From Nocardia sp. MH4 (lineage in GTDB: Bacteria > Actinomycetota > Actinomycetes > Mycobacteriales > Mycobacteriaceae), in the NCBI RefSeq assembly GCF_019266065.1, contig NZ_LPNR01000117.1:3268-67267 (forward strand): a stretch of DNA of 64,000 nt, in the 5' to 3' direction. Below the pieces are notes generated by a model. The model was not told the origin of the DNA. It saw nothing but the letters and a program-made list of their open reading frames with translations, and made no database searches. A program made the position numbers and the translations under genes. Positions within the stretch are counted from its first letter, which is position 1. Every line of letters starts with the position of its first letter. Positions 24,180 through 31,470 of the stretch are shown here, one piece after another.

Positions 24180-24829
24180 CGTCCTGCCGCCACACGTTCG
24201 ATCACCGGCAACAGATCCTCAGTCAGCAGAGCACGCAGGAACACCGCCGCTACCCGGTGCTGTCGATCCAGGATCAGGGTCGAAGGGATGACGCTGGTGG
24301 GATAGCTGCCGCCAAGCGCGATCAGCGTGCGCATCGAGGGGTCATAAATCGACGGATAGCCGACCTTGTAGTCAATGACGAAATCCTGCGCTTTGTCACG
24401 CTGGGGGTCGCGGACATTGATTCCCAGAAACTGCACCCCCATGTCCTTGGTGGCCGCATATGCGCGTTCGAGGTCGTCAGCTTCAGCTCGGCACGGCCCA
24501 CACCATTGACCCCACAAGTTGATCACCACCACCTGCCCGTCGTAGTCGGCCACCGAAACAGCCTTGTCCTCGGCCATGAGATCGGGCCCCGCCAGGGCCC
24601 CGATCTGCCCGCGACTGTCCGGCGGGTCGTAGAAAATGTCGGTCTGCCCACCCGGTGAGACGAAATCGAACGTGCCACCGCCGGTGGCGACCGAATCCGA
24701 GCCGGAAGCGCAACCTGTCACAGCGATCACCAAGCATGTACACAGGACGAGCACCCTGATCCACCGCGGATGCCGAGCTCGTGTAGGGGTGGATCGTGGG
24801 AATACTCGCGTACCTTGTTGCTCGATCAT
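24176..24829 (-). CDS. TlpA/ResA-like thioredoxin-fold lipoprotein
   Basis: A 217-residue protein with an N-terminal extension, a hydrophobic signal and lipobox VTGC (Cys40), then a thioredoxin-fold domain with WGQWCGPC (active Cys110 and Cys113) and a TSVIPST cis-Pro loop. It is probably a membrane-tethered disulfide reductase fed by the adjacent CcdA. It overlaps both neighbouring genes by ATGA. Confidence 0.88.
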   Translation of the reverse strand: MIEQQGTRVFPRSTPTRARHPRWIRVLVLCTCLVIAVTGCASGSDSVATGGGTFDFVSPGGQTDIFYDPPDSRGQIGALAGPDLMAEDKAVSVADYDGQVVVINLWGQWCGPCRAEADDLERAYAATKDMGVQFLGINVRDPQRDKAQDFVIDYKVGYPSIYDPSMRTLIALGGSYPTSVIPSTLILDRQHRVAAVFLRALLTEDLLPVIERVAAGR

Positions 24830-25479
24830 CGGGTCACCTCACTGATCGCGGCCCGAATCTGGTCGGGGTTGTCGAACACGGCTGGTGTGGTGATCCGCTC
24901 GACCGAACCATCCGGCTGGACAAGGAAACTCAGCGGCAACACTGGGGGCGCTGACAACACCTTGCGCACGTCGCCGGAATCGACGAACGACGCATAGCCG
25001 ACTCCCAACCCTGTCAACAACTCCAGGGCAGCGACGGGGTTGTCTTGCACATTGATCCCCACCACGCGGACTGAACCGGGCTCATTGGCATAAGCGTCGA
25101 GCACAGGGATCTCTTCTCGACACGGCCCACACCAGGATGCCCAGAGATTGATCAGGGTCGGTTCACCGCTCAGCGCAGCACCGAGGTCGACCATGACGGT
25201 AGATCCGAGGCACCGTGCCGAGACACCGCTCAGGCGCACGTCGGCGAGTTGCGAGACCGCGGGGGCCGGGCACCGCGGGGGCCGGGCCGCACCTGCCCGG
25301 ATGCCCTCTGGAGCAACAGCAGCGGTGCCAGAGACCGCATCTCGCGTCACGCCAGGTTCCGCGAAACCGGTCTCGGCCGAGATCGATCGTGGCCAGATCG
25401 CCACGATCAGCGCCACGATCACGACTAGAACAAGGACAAGCCATCGAGCTCTCGGCTGCACGAGTGATCCCTTCTTCAT
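24826..25479 (-). CDS. TlpA-like membrane-anchored thioredoxin-fold protein with extra Cys pair
   Basis: A 217-residue protein anchored by a helix at about residues 13-30, with WASWCGPC (Cys117 and Cys120) in a thioredoxin fold. An extra Cys pair (70 and 90) in the preceding segment could form a structural or second redox disulfide. The start at 25479 is preceded, three bases away, by a 20-bp inverted repeat that probably serves as an operator. It leads the tlpA-tlpA-ccdA-araC run. Confidence 0.86.
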   Translation of the reverse strand: MKKGSLVQPRARWLVLVLVVIVALIVAIWPRSISAETGFAEPGVTRDAVSGTAAVAPEGIRAGAARPPRCPAPAVSQLADVRLSGVSARCLGSTVMVDLGAALSGEPTLINLWASWCGPCREEIPVLDAYANEPGSVRVVGINVQDNPVAALELLTGLGVGYASFVDSGDVRKVLSAPPVLPLSFLVQPDGSVERITTPAVFDNPDQIRAAISEVTR

Positions 25480-25481
25480 AA

Positions 25482-25526
25482 CTCAGCACCCTATCTACTA
25501 CTTACCGTAGTAAATAGGGTGCTGAG
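25482..25526. promoter_or_regulatory. 20-bp inverted repeat abutting the TlpA-like gene start
   Basis: The left arm (25482-25501, starting CTCAGCACCCTAT and ending CTACTAC) pairs with the right arm (25507-25526, starting GTAGTAAATAGGG) with one mismatch, around the loop TTACC. The arms contain TATCTACTAC/GTAGTAAATA. The same TATCTACTAC lies nine bases before the start of the gene at 27498. The site lies between the VKOR stop and the TlpA start, so it is either an operator or a processing/terminator hairpin. Confidence 0.65.
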
Positions 25527-25543
25527 GTGCGGATCCGCGGCAT

Positions 25544-26191
25544 TCACAGCAGCGTGCTCCAGTAACTCCAGAACCGGATGCCGATCAACGCAACGATGGC
25601 GAGGGCCCAGACGGTGAGCACCACCCCGTGGTAGCCGACCGCGACGTCAGCGAGTCGACGCGCGGCAGTAGGGACGGGAAGGTTACCGACAACCACGTTG
25701 CGCACGGTCACGTAACCGAAGATCGGGATGGTCACCACCCAGACCACCATGCAGTAGGGGCACAGGGCACCGATGTTGTAGAGCGTCTGGTAGATCAACC
25801 AGTGCACGAACACCACGCCGAAGCTGGCCCCGGCTTGCAATCCCAGCCAGAACCAGCGCTGGAACCGTGCTCCGGCCAATAGACCGGCACCGACGGTGGT
25901 GACCACCGCGAACCCGGCGATTCCCAGCACGGGGTTGGGGAATCCGAAAACCGCTCCTTGCGGGCTGTCCATGACAGACCCGCAGGACACGATCGGGTTC
26001 AGACTGCAGCTCGGTACATAGTCAGGGTTTTGCAGTCGCGCCATTTTCTCGACGGTGAGCATGCTCGCGGCCACCGTTCCGAGCAGCCCACCGATCAGTA
26101 GCAGCCAGGGCAACAACCGTGGAAAAGGCTCCCGACAACCTGCCGCCGCCGTCTCTGCGGGCGTGGCGAGCTCACTTGGCGAGTGCGGCAT
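25544..26191 (-). CDS. Vitamin K epoxide reductase (VKOR) family protein
   Basis: A 215-residue membrane protein of about five helices with the two VKOR cysteine pairs: CSLNPIVSC (Cys62 and Cys70) and CPYC (Cys144 and Cys147). Bacterial VKOR re-oxidises DsbA and passes electrons to quinone. The upstream DsbA gene overlaps its start by 20 bp, forming a complete oxidative-folding pair. The ATG at 26191 gives a normal-length protein. Confidence 0.9.
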   Translation of the reverse strand: MPHSPSELATPAETAAAGCREPFPRLLPWLLLIGGLLGTVAASMLTVEKMARLQNPDYVPSCSLNPIVSCGSVMDSPQGAVFGFPNPVLGIAGFAVVTTVGAGLLAGARFQRWFWLGLQAGASFGVVFVHWLIYQTLYNIGALCPYCMVVWVVTIPIFGYVTVRNVVVGNLPVPTAARRLADVAVGYHGVVLTVWALAIVALIGIRFWSYWSTLL

Positions 26192-26864
26192 CGATGGCCT
26201 GAATGAAGTCTTCGGCGGACCGCGGCTGGAGCTTGGCGTCATTGAGGAAGAAGGTGGGTGTCCCCTGAACCCCGAGGGTTCGACCGTCTGCGACGTCGTC
26301 CTTGATCCGTTGCAGGGTGGCAGGATCGTTGTAGGCGCTGTCCCATTGGGTCATGTTCAACCCGAGATCGCTGGCGTAGCCACGAAAGACGTCATCCTTC
26401 GGAACACGTTGCTCGGCCCACTCGGTCTGCGTTTCATACATCTTCTTGTACATCGCTTCGAACGCACCCTGCCCCGCGGCGGCTTCCACCGCCCGCGCCG
26501 CACGTTCGGCGTTGAAGTGCGAGGGAATCGGGAAGTAGCGCACGACGAATGTCACTCGACCGCTGTAGGTTTCGCGCAGTTGCTCCACGAAGGGGAACGC
26601 CGCTCCACATGCCTCGCATTCGAAGTCGAGAAATTCCACCAGAGTGACCTTGCCGTCACCGGCCGGCCCGGCCCGGTGACTGTTGTCGCGGACGAGCAGG
26701 TTCTCCGTACCGGCACCCGCGACCGGCTGGTCCTTGTCGGAACCGGAGTTGATCGCGACGATCACCGCGGCTACCACGAGGAAGACGGCAACGATCGCCG
26801 CCGAGATCATCAAATTCTTCTTTCGGCGAGTGGCTTCGCCGGTCTTGCTCTGCTTCTGCGACAT
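26172..26864 (-). CDS. DsbA-family disulfide oxidoreductase, membrane-anchored
   Basis: A 230-residue protein with a basic N-terminus, anchor helix (about residues 19-38) and a DsbA-like thioredoxin fold. The active site is CEAC (Cys83-Cys86) in FLDFECEACGAAF, and the cis-Pro loop is GVQGTPTFF. It probably introduces disulfides into exported proteins and is re-oxidised by the overlapping VKOR. AAGGA six bases upstream supports the ATG at 26864. It is first in the redox run that continues to ccdA. Confidence 0.9.
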   Translation of the reverse strand: MSQKQSKTGEATRRKKNLMISAAIVAVFLVVAAVIVAINSGSDKDQPVAGAGTENLLVRDNSHRAGPAGDGKVTLVEFLDFECEACGAAFPFVEQLRETYSGRVTFVVRYFPIPSHFNAERAARAVEAAAGQGAFEAMYKKMYETQTEWAEQRVPKDDVFRGYASDLGLNMTQWDSAYNDPATLQRIKDDVADGRTLGVQGTPTFFLNDAKLQPRSAEDFIQAIDAALAK

Positions 26865-27045
26865 CTCTGATCCTTAATGCCAGCGACAGGAGTCCCCCGT
26901 CGCTGTTGGACAATGGGGATGGGCTTGGTGCCGTGCTGCGAACGCGACTCGGTCGCGAGCAGGCACCCGCCTCCGGAAAGAACGCGTCGGCGCTGCCGGG
27001 AGGTGTTCACCGGCAATCTGCGGACGCGTTGAGACTGCCGCGCTT

Positions 27046-27498
27046 CTATGTGCGCAACACGCAGAGCATGGCCAAACTGGGCGCATTGCAGCGCCGCTGG
27101 ATGATCACCGGATGCGGTCCCGCGCGTGCTGGTGCGAGCAGGATCGGGCGGGCACGCGCTGGCCACGTCACGGCGAGTAACACGCTCAGAAGTAGAACCA
27201 GACACAGGCCGAGCGCCCCGACAGGAGCCACCGGTTCCAGCATGGCGCTGCCGAGAAGATCAGCGCCAGCTTGGAGGTCCCCTACCACCTCCGACGCCGA
27301 CGTCGCCGCAGCCCCTACATCCGTGACAGCGTTCGCGACCAGACCCGCGGTCGAGCATCGAATATCGTGGCCGAAGGCGCGAACCTCATCCGCGCACGGT
27401 GAGGTCTGCATCATGGCCAGCCCCACCAGAGCCGCTAACACCGCGATCAACCGCGCGAGTCCCACTCGCACGGCTACACCACGATGCCGACTCTGCAC
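27046..27498 (-). CDS. Small exported membrane protein, DUF6153-like
   Basis: About 150 residues from a GTG at 27498: an N-terminal hydrophobic segment (LARLIAVLAALVGLAMM), a middle with Cys in SPCADEVRAFGHDIRC, a second hydrophobic segment (LGLCLVLLLSVLLAV) and a C-terminus ending LAMLCVLRT. The LCVLRT ending and layout recall DUF6153 proteins seen near copper genes (recalled, not searched). TATCTACTAC nine bases upstream of the start is shared with the inverted repeat at 25482. The function is unknown. Confidence 0.55.
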   Translation of the reverse strand: MQSRHRGVAVRVGLARLIAVLAALVGLAMMQTSPCADEVRAFGHDIRCSTAGLVANAVTDVGAAATSASEVVGDLQAGADLLGSAMLEPVAPVGALGLCLVLLLSVLLAVTWPARARPILLAPARAGPHPVIIQRRCNAPSLAMLCVLRT

Positions 27499-27507
27499 GC
27501 CGCCAGG

Positions 27508-27517
27508 GTAGTAGATA
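27508..27517 (-). promoter_or_regulatory. TATCTACTAC element before the DUF6153-like gene
   Basis: The minus strand reads TATCTACTAC nine bases before the GTG. It is identical to 25492-25501 in the left arm of the inverted repeat upstream of the TlpA-like gene, which suggests one regulator for both. Only one half-site is obvious here. Confidence 0.4.
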
Positions 27518-27571
27518 ACTCGAGATCGCCCCAGGCCGACTGCGGACCGCGCCATGGAGGCGATCAGCCGA

Positions 27572-28228
27572 CTACTCGTGGTGGGCGTTTACGCGTTCTT
27601 CGACAGGCTTGTGCGCCAGGACCCGGAACGTAATTCCCCCGCGCCCGCTGCGCCGCGAATCGGTGATCACGAATCCGGCGGCTTCCAGGTAGGGAATCGG
27701 GTCACGCAGCAGGTGGTCGGCGCCGAACCGGACGCTGATCGGCTCGGCCAATCGCATCAACAGCCGCGCCGGTGCGGAGGTCGACGGCCCGTGCTCAGCG
27801 AGCACGAACACTCCGCCCGGGATCAGGGCTCGGTAAGCCTGCGCACAGGCACGTCCCGGGTCGGGGATCGTGCAGAAACTGTAGGTCGACACCACGGTGT
27901 CGACGCTCGCGTCAGGCACGTCCAGGTCCTGCACGTCGCCCAGACGAAGCTGTACCGTCAGGTCCGGGCGGTGGGGGCGCTGCTCGGCGATATCGAGCAC
28001 TCCTTGGGAGATGTCGACGCCGATGACGTGCTCGACCTCGCCGCCGTAGCGGGGCAGATTCAACCCTGTGCCCATGGCGAGTTCGAGGACCCGGCCCTTG
28101 GCATGACCCACAGCCCAGCCACGCGCGTCACCGAGCACCAGCCGCTCGAACGCCCCGATCTGGCGGTCGTAGCGTGTGGCATTTCTGTCGAAGACCGCGG
28201 CGATGCGGTCGATACTCGGCTGCTGCAT
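27572..28228 (-). CDS. Class I SAM-dependent methyltransferase
   Basis: A 218-residue Rossmann-type methyltransferase. Motif I is VLELAMGTGLNLP, the acidic loop is VIGVDIS, and later motifs are LRLGDVQDLD and RALIPGGVFVLAEHG. The pattern resembles UbiE/METTL7-like enzymes. The substrate is not evident. It is a single gene between the DUF6153-like gene and the DUF3703 gene. Confidence 0.87.
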   Translation of the reverse strand: MQQPSIDRIAAVFDRNATRYDRQIGAFERLVLGDARGWAVGHAKGRVLELAMGTGLNLPRYGGEVEHVIGVDISQGVLDIAEQRPHRPDLTVQLRLGDVQDLDVPDASVDTVVSTYSFCTIPDPGRACAQAYRALIPGGVFVLAEHGPSTSAPARLLMRLAEPISVRFGADHLLRDPIPYLEAAGFVITDSRRSGRGGITFRVLAHKPVEERVNAHHE

Positions 28229-28311
28229 GATGCCTCTGTTCGATGGCCGACCCGGTGGTCCAAGTCTGCGCCGTAACTTGCACAGCCACTATCGGGGAAA
28301 CCCCTGATTCT

Positions 28312-28662
28312 CTAGGTGGCGGCGGGGTGCAGTAGAGCGTTCAGGTCCGGTGGGGTCGGCATGGGTTGGCGTAGGCCGACTCTCGCGCGGCCGGTGTTGC
28401 CCTCGGGGTAGTGTCCCGACCAGGATCCAGGCGCAGCGACGATGATCCGCACGACTTGGCCGACTGCCTCGCGACGATCGCGTTGCCGCACCGCCAGAGC
28501 CAACATCGCGACGTGATTTCGGGTGTGTAGCCACGGGTCGGGCTGAGACAAGATGTGGGCACGTTCGAGGTGGGTCCAGCGCCGGTCGGGGTCGGCGACG
28601 GTGGCAGCGGCGCGCATCTCGTCGAAGTAGCGGGCGCGGGCCAGCGGGTTCAAGCGGGACAT
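28312..28662 (-). CDS. DUF3703 protein
   Basis: A 116-residue soluble protein with HLERAHILSQPDPWLHTRNH and a C-terminal YPEGNTGRARVGLRQPMPTP, matching the DUF3703 family. Function is unknown; members are often found in heavy-metal islands. AGGA eight bases before the ATG at 28662 supports the start. It follows the HXXEE gene by 42 bp and is probably co-transcribed with it. Confidence 0.85.
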   Translation of the reverse strand: MSRLNPLARARYFDEMRAAATVADPDRRWTHLERAHILSQPDPWLHTRNHVAMLALAVRQRDRREAVGQVVRIIVAAPGSWSGHYPEGNTGRARVGLRQPMPTPPDLNALLHPAAT

Positions 28663-28704
28663 GGAGTGGTCCTTTCAGAAGTGAGGTTGTGATGGCCTCG
28701 CGGG

Positions 28705-29211
28705 TCAGCCGAGGAACAACACGCCGATCGCGGCGGCGGCGACGGCCGAGCCGATCGCGATCGCGGCGGCGAGTTGGGTTGTGGTGAGCACACTTTCGCG
28801 GCGCACCCATGTGAGCAGCATCAGCGTGGCTGGCAGTGCGACCGTCGCGGCGGTGACCATTCCTGGCGAATAGTCACCGAACCACGCCGCAGCGCCGAGG
28901 TGGAACACGGCGTTGACTGCGAACTGCCACTGCAACGCCACTGCCATCACGACCCACCCGGTTGCCGCCCGAGGTCGCGTCGCCTGCCAGGAGCACAGCA
29001 AGACCATCAGGATCAGCGGGATATGGCTGACAGTGAACTTCTCGGTGCTCAGTGGAGCGAAATGTGTGCTCGCCCAGGTCGCAAACCCTGGGATCTCCTC
29101 GAGTGTGTGCACAACGAAAACCACGAACGGCGCCCACAACATCAAGGGTCGAATCGTCGACAGATCCAGTGCCACACCGGTATCCGGTCGGGTATCGAGC
29201 GTGCCGGTCAT
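28705..29211 (-). CDS. HXXEE-domain membrane protein
   Basis: A 168-residue membrane protein with about four to five helices and the HXXEE motif in FVVHTLEEIPGF, plus a conserved His in NAVFHLG. Members are hypothesised to be metal-dependent membrane hydrolases or ion-handling proteins; no reaction is established. Upstream lies an ACATGCGAATGT site (29235-29246) near a TATATA box, similar to one before the CDF gene. Confidence 0.82.
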   Translation of the reverse strand: MTGTLDTRPDTGVALDLSTIRPLMLWAPFVVFVVHTLEEIPGFATWASTHFAPLSTEKFTVSHIPLILMVLLCSWQATRPRAATGWVVMAVALQWQFAVNAVFHLGAAAWFGDYSPGMVTAATVALPATLMLLTWVRRESVLTTTQLAAAIAIGSAVAAAAIGVLFLG

Positions 29212-29400
29212 GAGAACTCCTTCAACAGATTGTTACATGCGAATGTCACTATATATCTCCTACTGGCCGATAGCGACCCTTTGGCACATGTCGAACCGGG
29301 CGCACCGGGCAGAGATGTCGACGTCAGCCACCCGGCAAAGTTGGCTGCGATGCCGGAGTGCGCGAACGCAGATGCGGATCACGACGGGAATTGGGGTTGC

Positions 29401-29422
29401 ATCCTGTACCTAGGTACAGGAT
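29401..29422. promoter_or_regulatory. 22-bp perfect palindrome, MerR-type operator
   Basis: Positions 29401-29422 form a perfect palindrome with core GTAC-CTAG-GTAC, the GTAC-N4-GTAC arrangement of mer operators. TTGCAT (29397-29402) would be the -35 element, and a 19-bp spacer to TTACCG fits the stretched promoters remodelled by MerR proteins. It lies 13 bp before the small CC-protein gene that precedes merR. Confidence 0.75.
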
Positions 29423-29434
29423 TACCGTGGATTC

Positions 29435-29782
29435 ATGATGATCTCGCCAGCTCCTGGAGGTTGGGTGCCGGATGCATGCACCCTGCCGACCGTCGACCAA
29501 CCGGTCCGGGTTGCCGAATTCGACCAGTTCTTCGCTGGGTCGGTGCGGACTACACACCGCCCCGCAGCAACTCGGCTCGACCTGCACCTATCCCCTGGCT
29601 CTGAGACCGCGGGCCGCGACCTCGCATCGCGGGAATCGAGTTGCTGCTCGTTCTTCACCTTCGGCTTCGACACGACAGATGCCGGGCCCGTGATGGAGGT
29701 CGGCGTACCTGCTACCTATGTCGCGGTGCTCGACGCGTTCGCTGCACGGGTCGAGGCCGCGATCGGTGGCGAGCGGCGATGA
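29435..29782 (+). CDS. Small CC-motif protein encoded ahead of merR
   Basis: A 115-residue soluble protein. The N-terminal part reads VPDACTLPTVDQPVRVAEFD. The middle has the sequence SRESSCCSFFTFGF with a vicinal Cys pair, and the C-terminal helix is VAVLDAFAARVEAA. Similar proteins recur next to MerR regulators in actinobacteria (recalled), but I know no function; the Cys pair suggests soft-metal binding. Its TGA overlaps the merR ATG. A decayed copy of the same gene lies at 36257-36615. Confidence 0.75.
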   Translation: MMISPAPGGWVPDACTLPTVDQPVRVAEFDQFFAGSVRTTHRPAATRLDLHLSPGSETAGRDLASRESSCCSFFTFGFDTTDAGPVMEVGVPATYVAVLDAFAARVEAAIGGERR

Positions 29783-30234
29783 CGCCGAGGTTGCGCACCA
29801 GCGAACTCGCCGCGGCGGCAGGGGTGAACGCGCAGACCCTGCGCTACTACGAGCGCCGTGGCCTGCTGGCTGAACCGGATCGCTCCCTCGGCGGGCACCG
29901 GCTGTATTCGGAGCAGGCGCTGACGGTGTTGCGGGTGATCAGGGCAGCCCAAAGGCTTGGGTTCACCCTCGACGAAGTCGCCGAACTGCTCGCGGCTACA
30001 CCATTGAGCACTCGGCGCCGCGCGGGTGCCGGGTTGCAGGCTCGTGTGACGGAGAAACTGGCCGAGGTCGACGCGAAGCTGGTCGAGCTGACCGAGATGC
30101 GCGACACGCTGCGCGCCGCGCTGGCTGCCGGTTGTGAAGATCTGCTCGCGTGTAGCGAAAGCTCTTCCTGTCCGGTCCCTTTCGATTCTGAGACCCGAAC
30201 CGACAACACAGGAGATCGCGGCTGTGGCTGCTGA
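29779..30234 (+). CDS. MerR-family regulator (probable soft-metal sensor)
   Basis: A 151-residue protein. The MerR helix-turn-helix is RTSELAAAAGVNAQTLRYYE with wing ERRGLL, followed by the long dimerisation helix and Cys119, Cys125, Cys131 (GCE...ACSESSSCP), Cys149 and Cys151 (GCGC). The Cys content fits a metal-responsive member, but the first MerR metal Cys is absent, so Hg(II) cannot be assumed. It starts within the stop of the CC-protein gene and overlaps the MerF-like gene. The palindrome at 29401 is its likely operator. Confidence 0.87.
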   Translation: MTPRLRTSELAAAAGVNAQTLRYYERRGLLAEPDRSLGGHRLYSEQALTVLRVIRAAQRLGFTLDEVAELLAATPLSTRRRAGAGLQARVTEKLAEVDAKLVELTEMRDTLRAALAAGCEDLLACSESSSCPVPFDSETRTDNTGDRGCGC

Positions 30235-30523
30235 GAAGAACGTTTCACGGCGTTGGTGGGCGTCGATCGGTGCGGGCACGCTGTTATGCGTGGGCTGTTG
30301 TCTTGCACCGATCCTGATCGCGGCCGGCATTCTCGGCGGCGGCACGATCCTGGTGAGCCTGTCTTGGCTCGAGCCCCTCGGGTTCGCGCTGATCGGAGTC
30401 GGTGTGGCCGGGCTGGTCTGGTCCCGAACCCGCTCCCGCCGATCCAGTTGCGGCACCAGCGACAACTCCGGGGCGTCCTGCGCGGGTTCGGCTTGCGGGT
30501 GCGCCCCAGCCACAATGCCCTGA
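30224..30523 (+). CDS. MerT/MerF-like small membrane protein
   Basis: A 99-residue protein with two hydrophobic segments. The first contains LLCVGCCLAPILIAAGILGG with the Cys25-Cys26 pair, as in MerF/MerT mercury uptake proteins. A Cys-rich tail (SACGCAP) follows. GTG at 30224 has AGGAGA eight bases upstream and overlaps merR by 11 bp. No merA reductase or merB lyase is present, so the cassette may move or sense a metal without detoxifying Hg(II) by reduction. Confidence 0.75.
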   Translation: MAAEKNVSRRWWASIGAGTLLCVGCCLAPILIAAGILGGGTILVSLSWLEPLGFALIGVGVAGLVWSRTRSRRSSCGTSDNSGASCAGSACGCAPATMP

Positions 30524-30545
30524 CCGGGGTTTCTAAGATCTGTCC

Positions 30546-30881
30546 GTGACTGTCGTGCGCTCGATCCTGTTGTTCGTGCTGGCCGCCGTCGCCGAAATCG
30601 GTGGCGCCTGGCTGGTCTGGCAAGGGGTGCGTGAACACCGCGGCTGGGCATGGATCGGTGCCGGTGTCATCGCGCTCGGCATCTACGGATTCGTCGCGAC
30701 CTTGCAGCCCGACGCGAATTTCGGGCGCATCCTCGCCGCGTACGGCGGAGTGTTCGTCGCCGGTTCACTGCTGTGGGGCATGGCGCTGGACGGCTTCCGC
30801 CCCGATCGCTGGGACGTCATCGGCGCGGTGATCTGCTTGGTCGGAGTCGCGATCATCATGTACGCGCCTCGCCCCGCCTGA
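30546..30881 (+). CDS. YnfA/UPF0060 family membrane protein
   Basis: A 111-residue protein with four hydrophobic segments, matching YnfA: LAAVAEIGGAWLVW near the start, YGFVATLQPDANFGRILAAYGGVFV in the middle (only part of it is conserved) and a TM4 ending IIMYAPR. YnfA is related to small multidrug-resistance transporters. It follows the MerF-like gene by 22 bp and may be in the same transcript. Confidence 0.9.
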   Translation: MTVVRSILLFVLAAVAEIGGAWLVWQGVREHRGWAWIGAGVIALGIYGFVATLQPDANFGRILAAYGGVFVAGSLLWGMALDGFRPDRWDVIGAVICLVGVAIIMYAPRPA

Positions 30882-30927
30882 TACAGCAGAGGCCGCCGGG
30901 TGGCCCACCTCCGCCAGCAACACCTGT

Positions 30928-31470
30928 TCAGTTCAACTCGGCAGCAGGGTTGGCCGATGCCGGCTTGTCTGATGAAGAACGCTCTGACTCATCGGTGCCG
31001 ATCAAGGTTGTCACGACGAGGGCCAACGCTCCGAGCACGATGAAGCTGTCGGCGAGGTTGAAGGTGGGCCACCAACCGGTGTGCAGATAGTCGGTGACCA
31101 AGCCGTCCGGGACCCGGTCGATGACATTGGCCGCGGCACCGCCCAGGATCGCAGCGAGCGATAGCCGGGTGAGCAGGTTCGCGCGGGGTGCGACGAACCA
31201 CCCACCCAACGCGACGACTGCGGTGATCAGCGTGGTGATGGTGAGCATCACCCAACTCGGTGCGTCGGCGGCGATCGAGAACGCGGCGCCAGGGTTGAAC
31301 GCCAACCGCAGATCCACCGGACCCGCTTCGATCGGAGCCCCGACAAGCGCGGACTGTGCCCACGCTTTGACAGCCAGGTCGATACCGGCGAGACCGGCCG
31401 CACCCGCGGCCCATCTCAGCCGCCGCCCCCATCGCGAAACGCCGGGAGCAGACGAGGCAGTTGCGGTCAC
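30928..31470 (-). CDS. lspA: Lipoprotein signal peptidase (LspA, type II)
   Basis: A 180-residue membrane aspartyl protease with four helices. The catalytic aspartates lie in NVIDRVPDG and NLADSFIVLG, and LAFNPGAAFS is the other conserved motif. A GTG at 31470 overlaps the stop of the P-type ATPase gene (GTGA). This is probably an accessory copy: lspA-like genes occur in lead/cadmium resistance operons behind the ATPase gene (for example pbr systems). It may process metal-binding lipoproteins. Confidence 0.92.
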   Translation of the reverse strand: MTATASSAPGVSRWGRRLRWAAGAAGLAGIDLAVKAWAQSALVGAPIEAGPVDLRLAFNPGAAFSIAADAPSWVMLTITTLITAVVALGGWFVAPRANLLTRLSLAAILGGAAANVIDRVPDGLVTDYLHTGWWPTFNLADSFIVLGALALVVTTLIGTDESERSSSDKPASANPAAELN

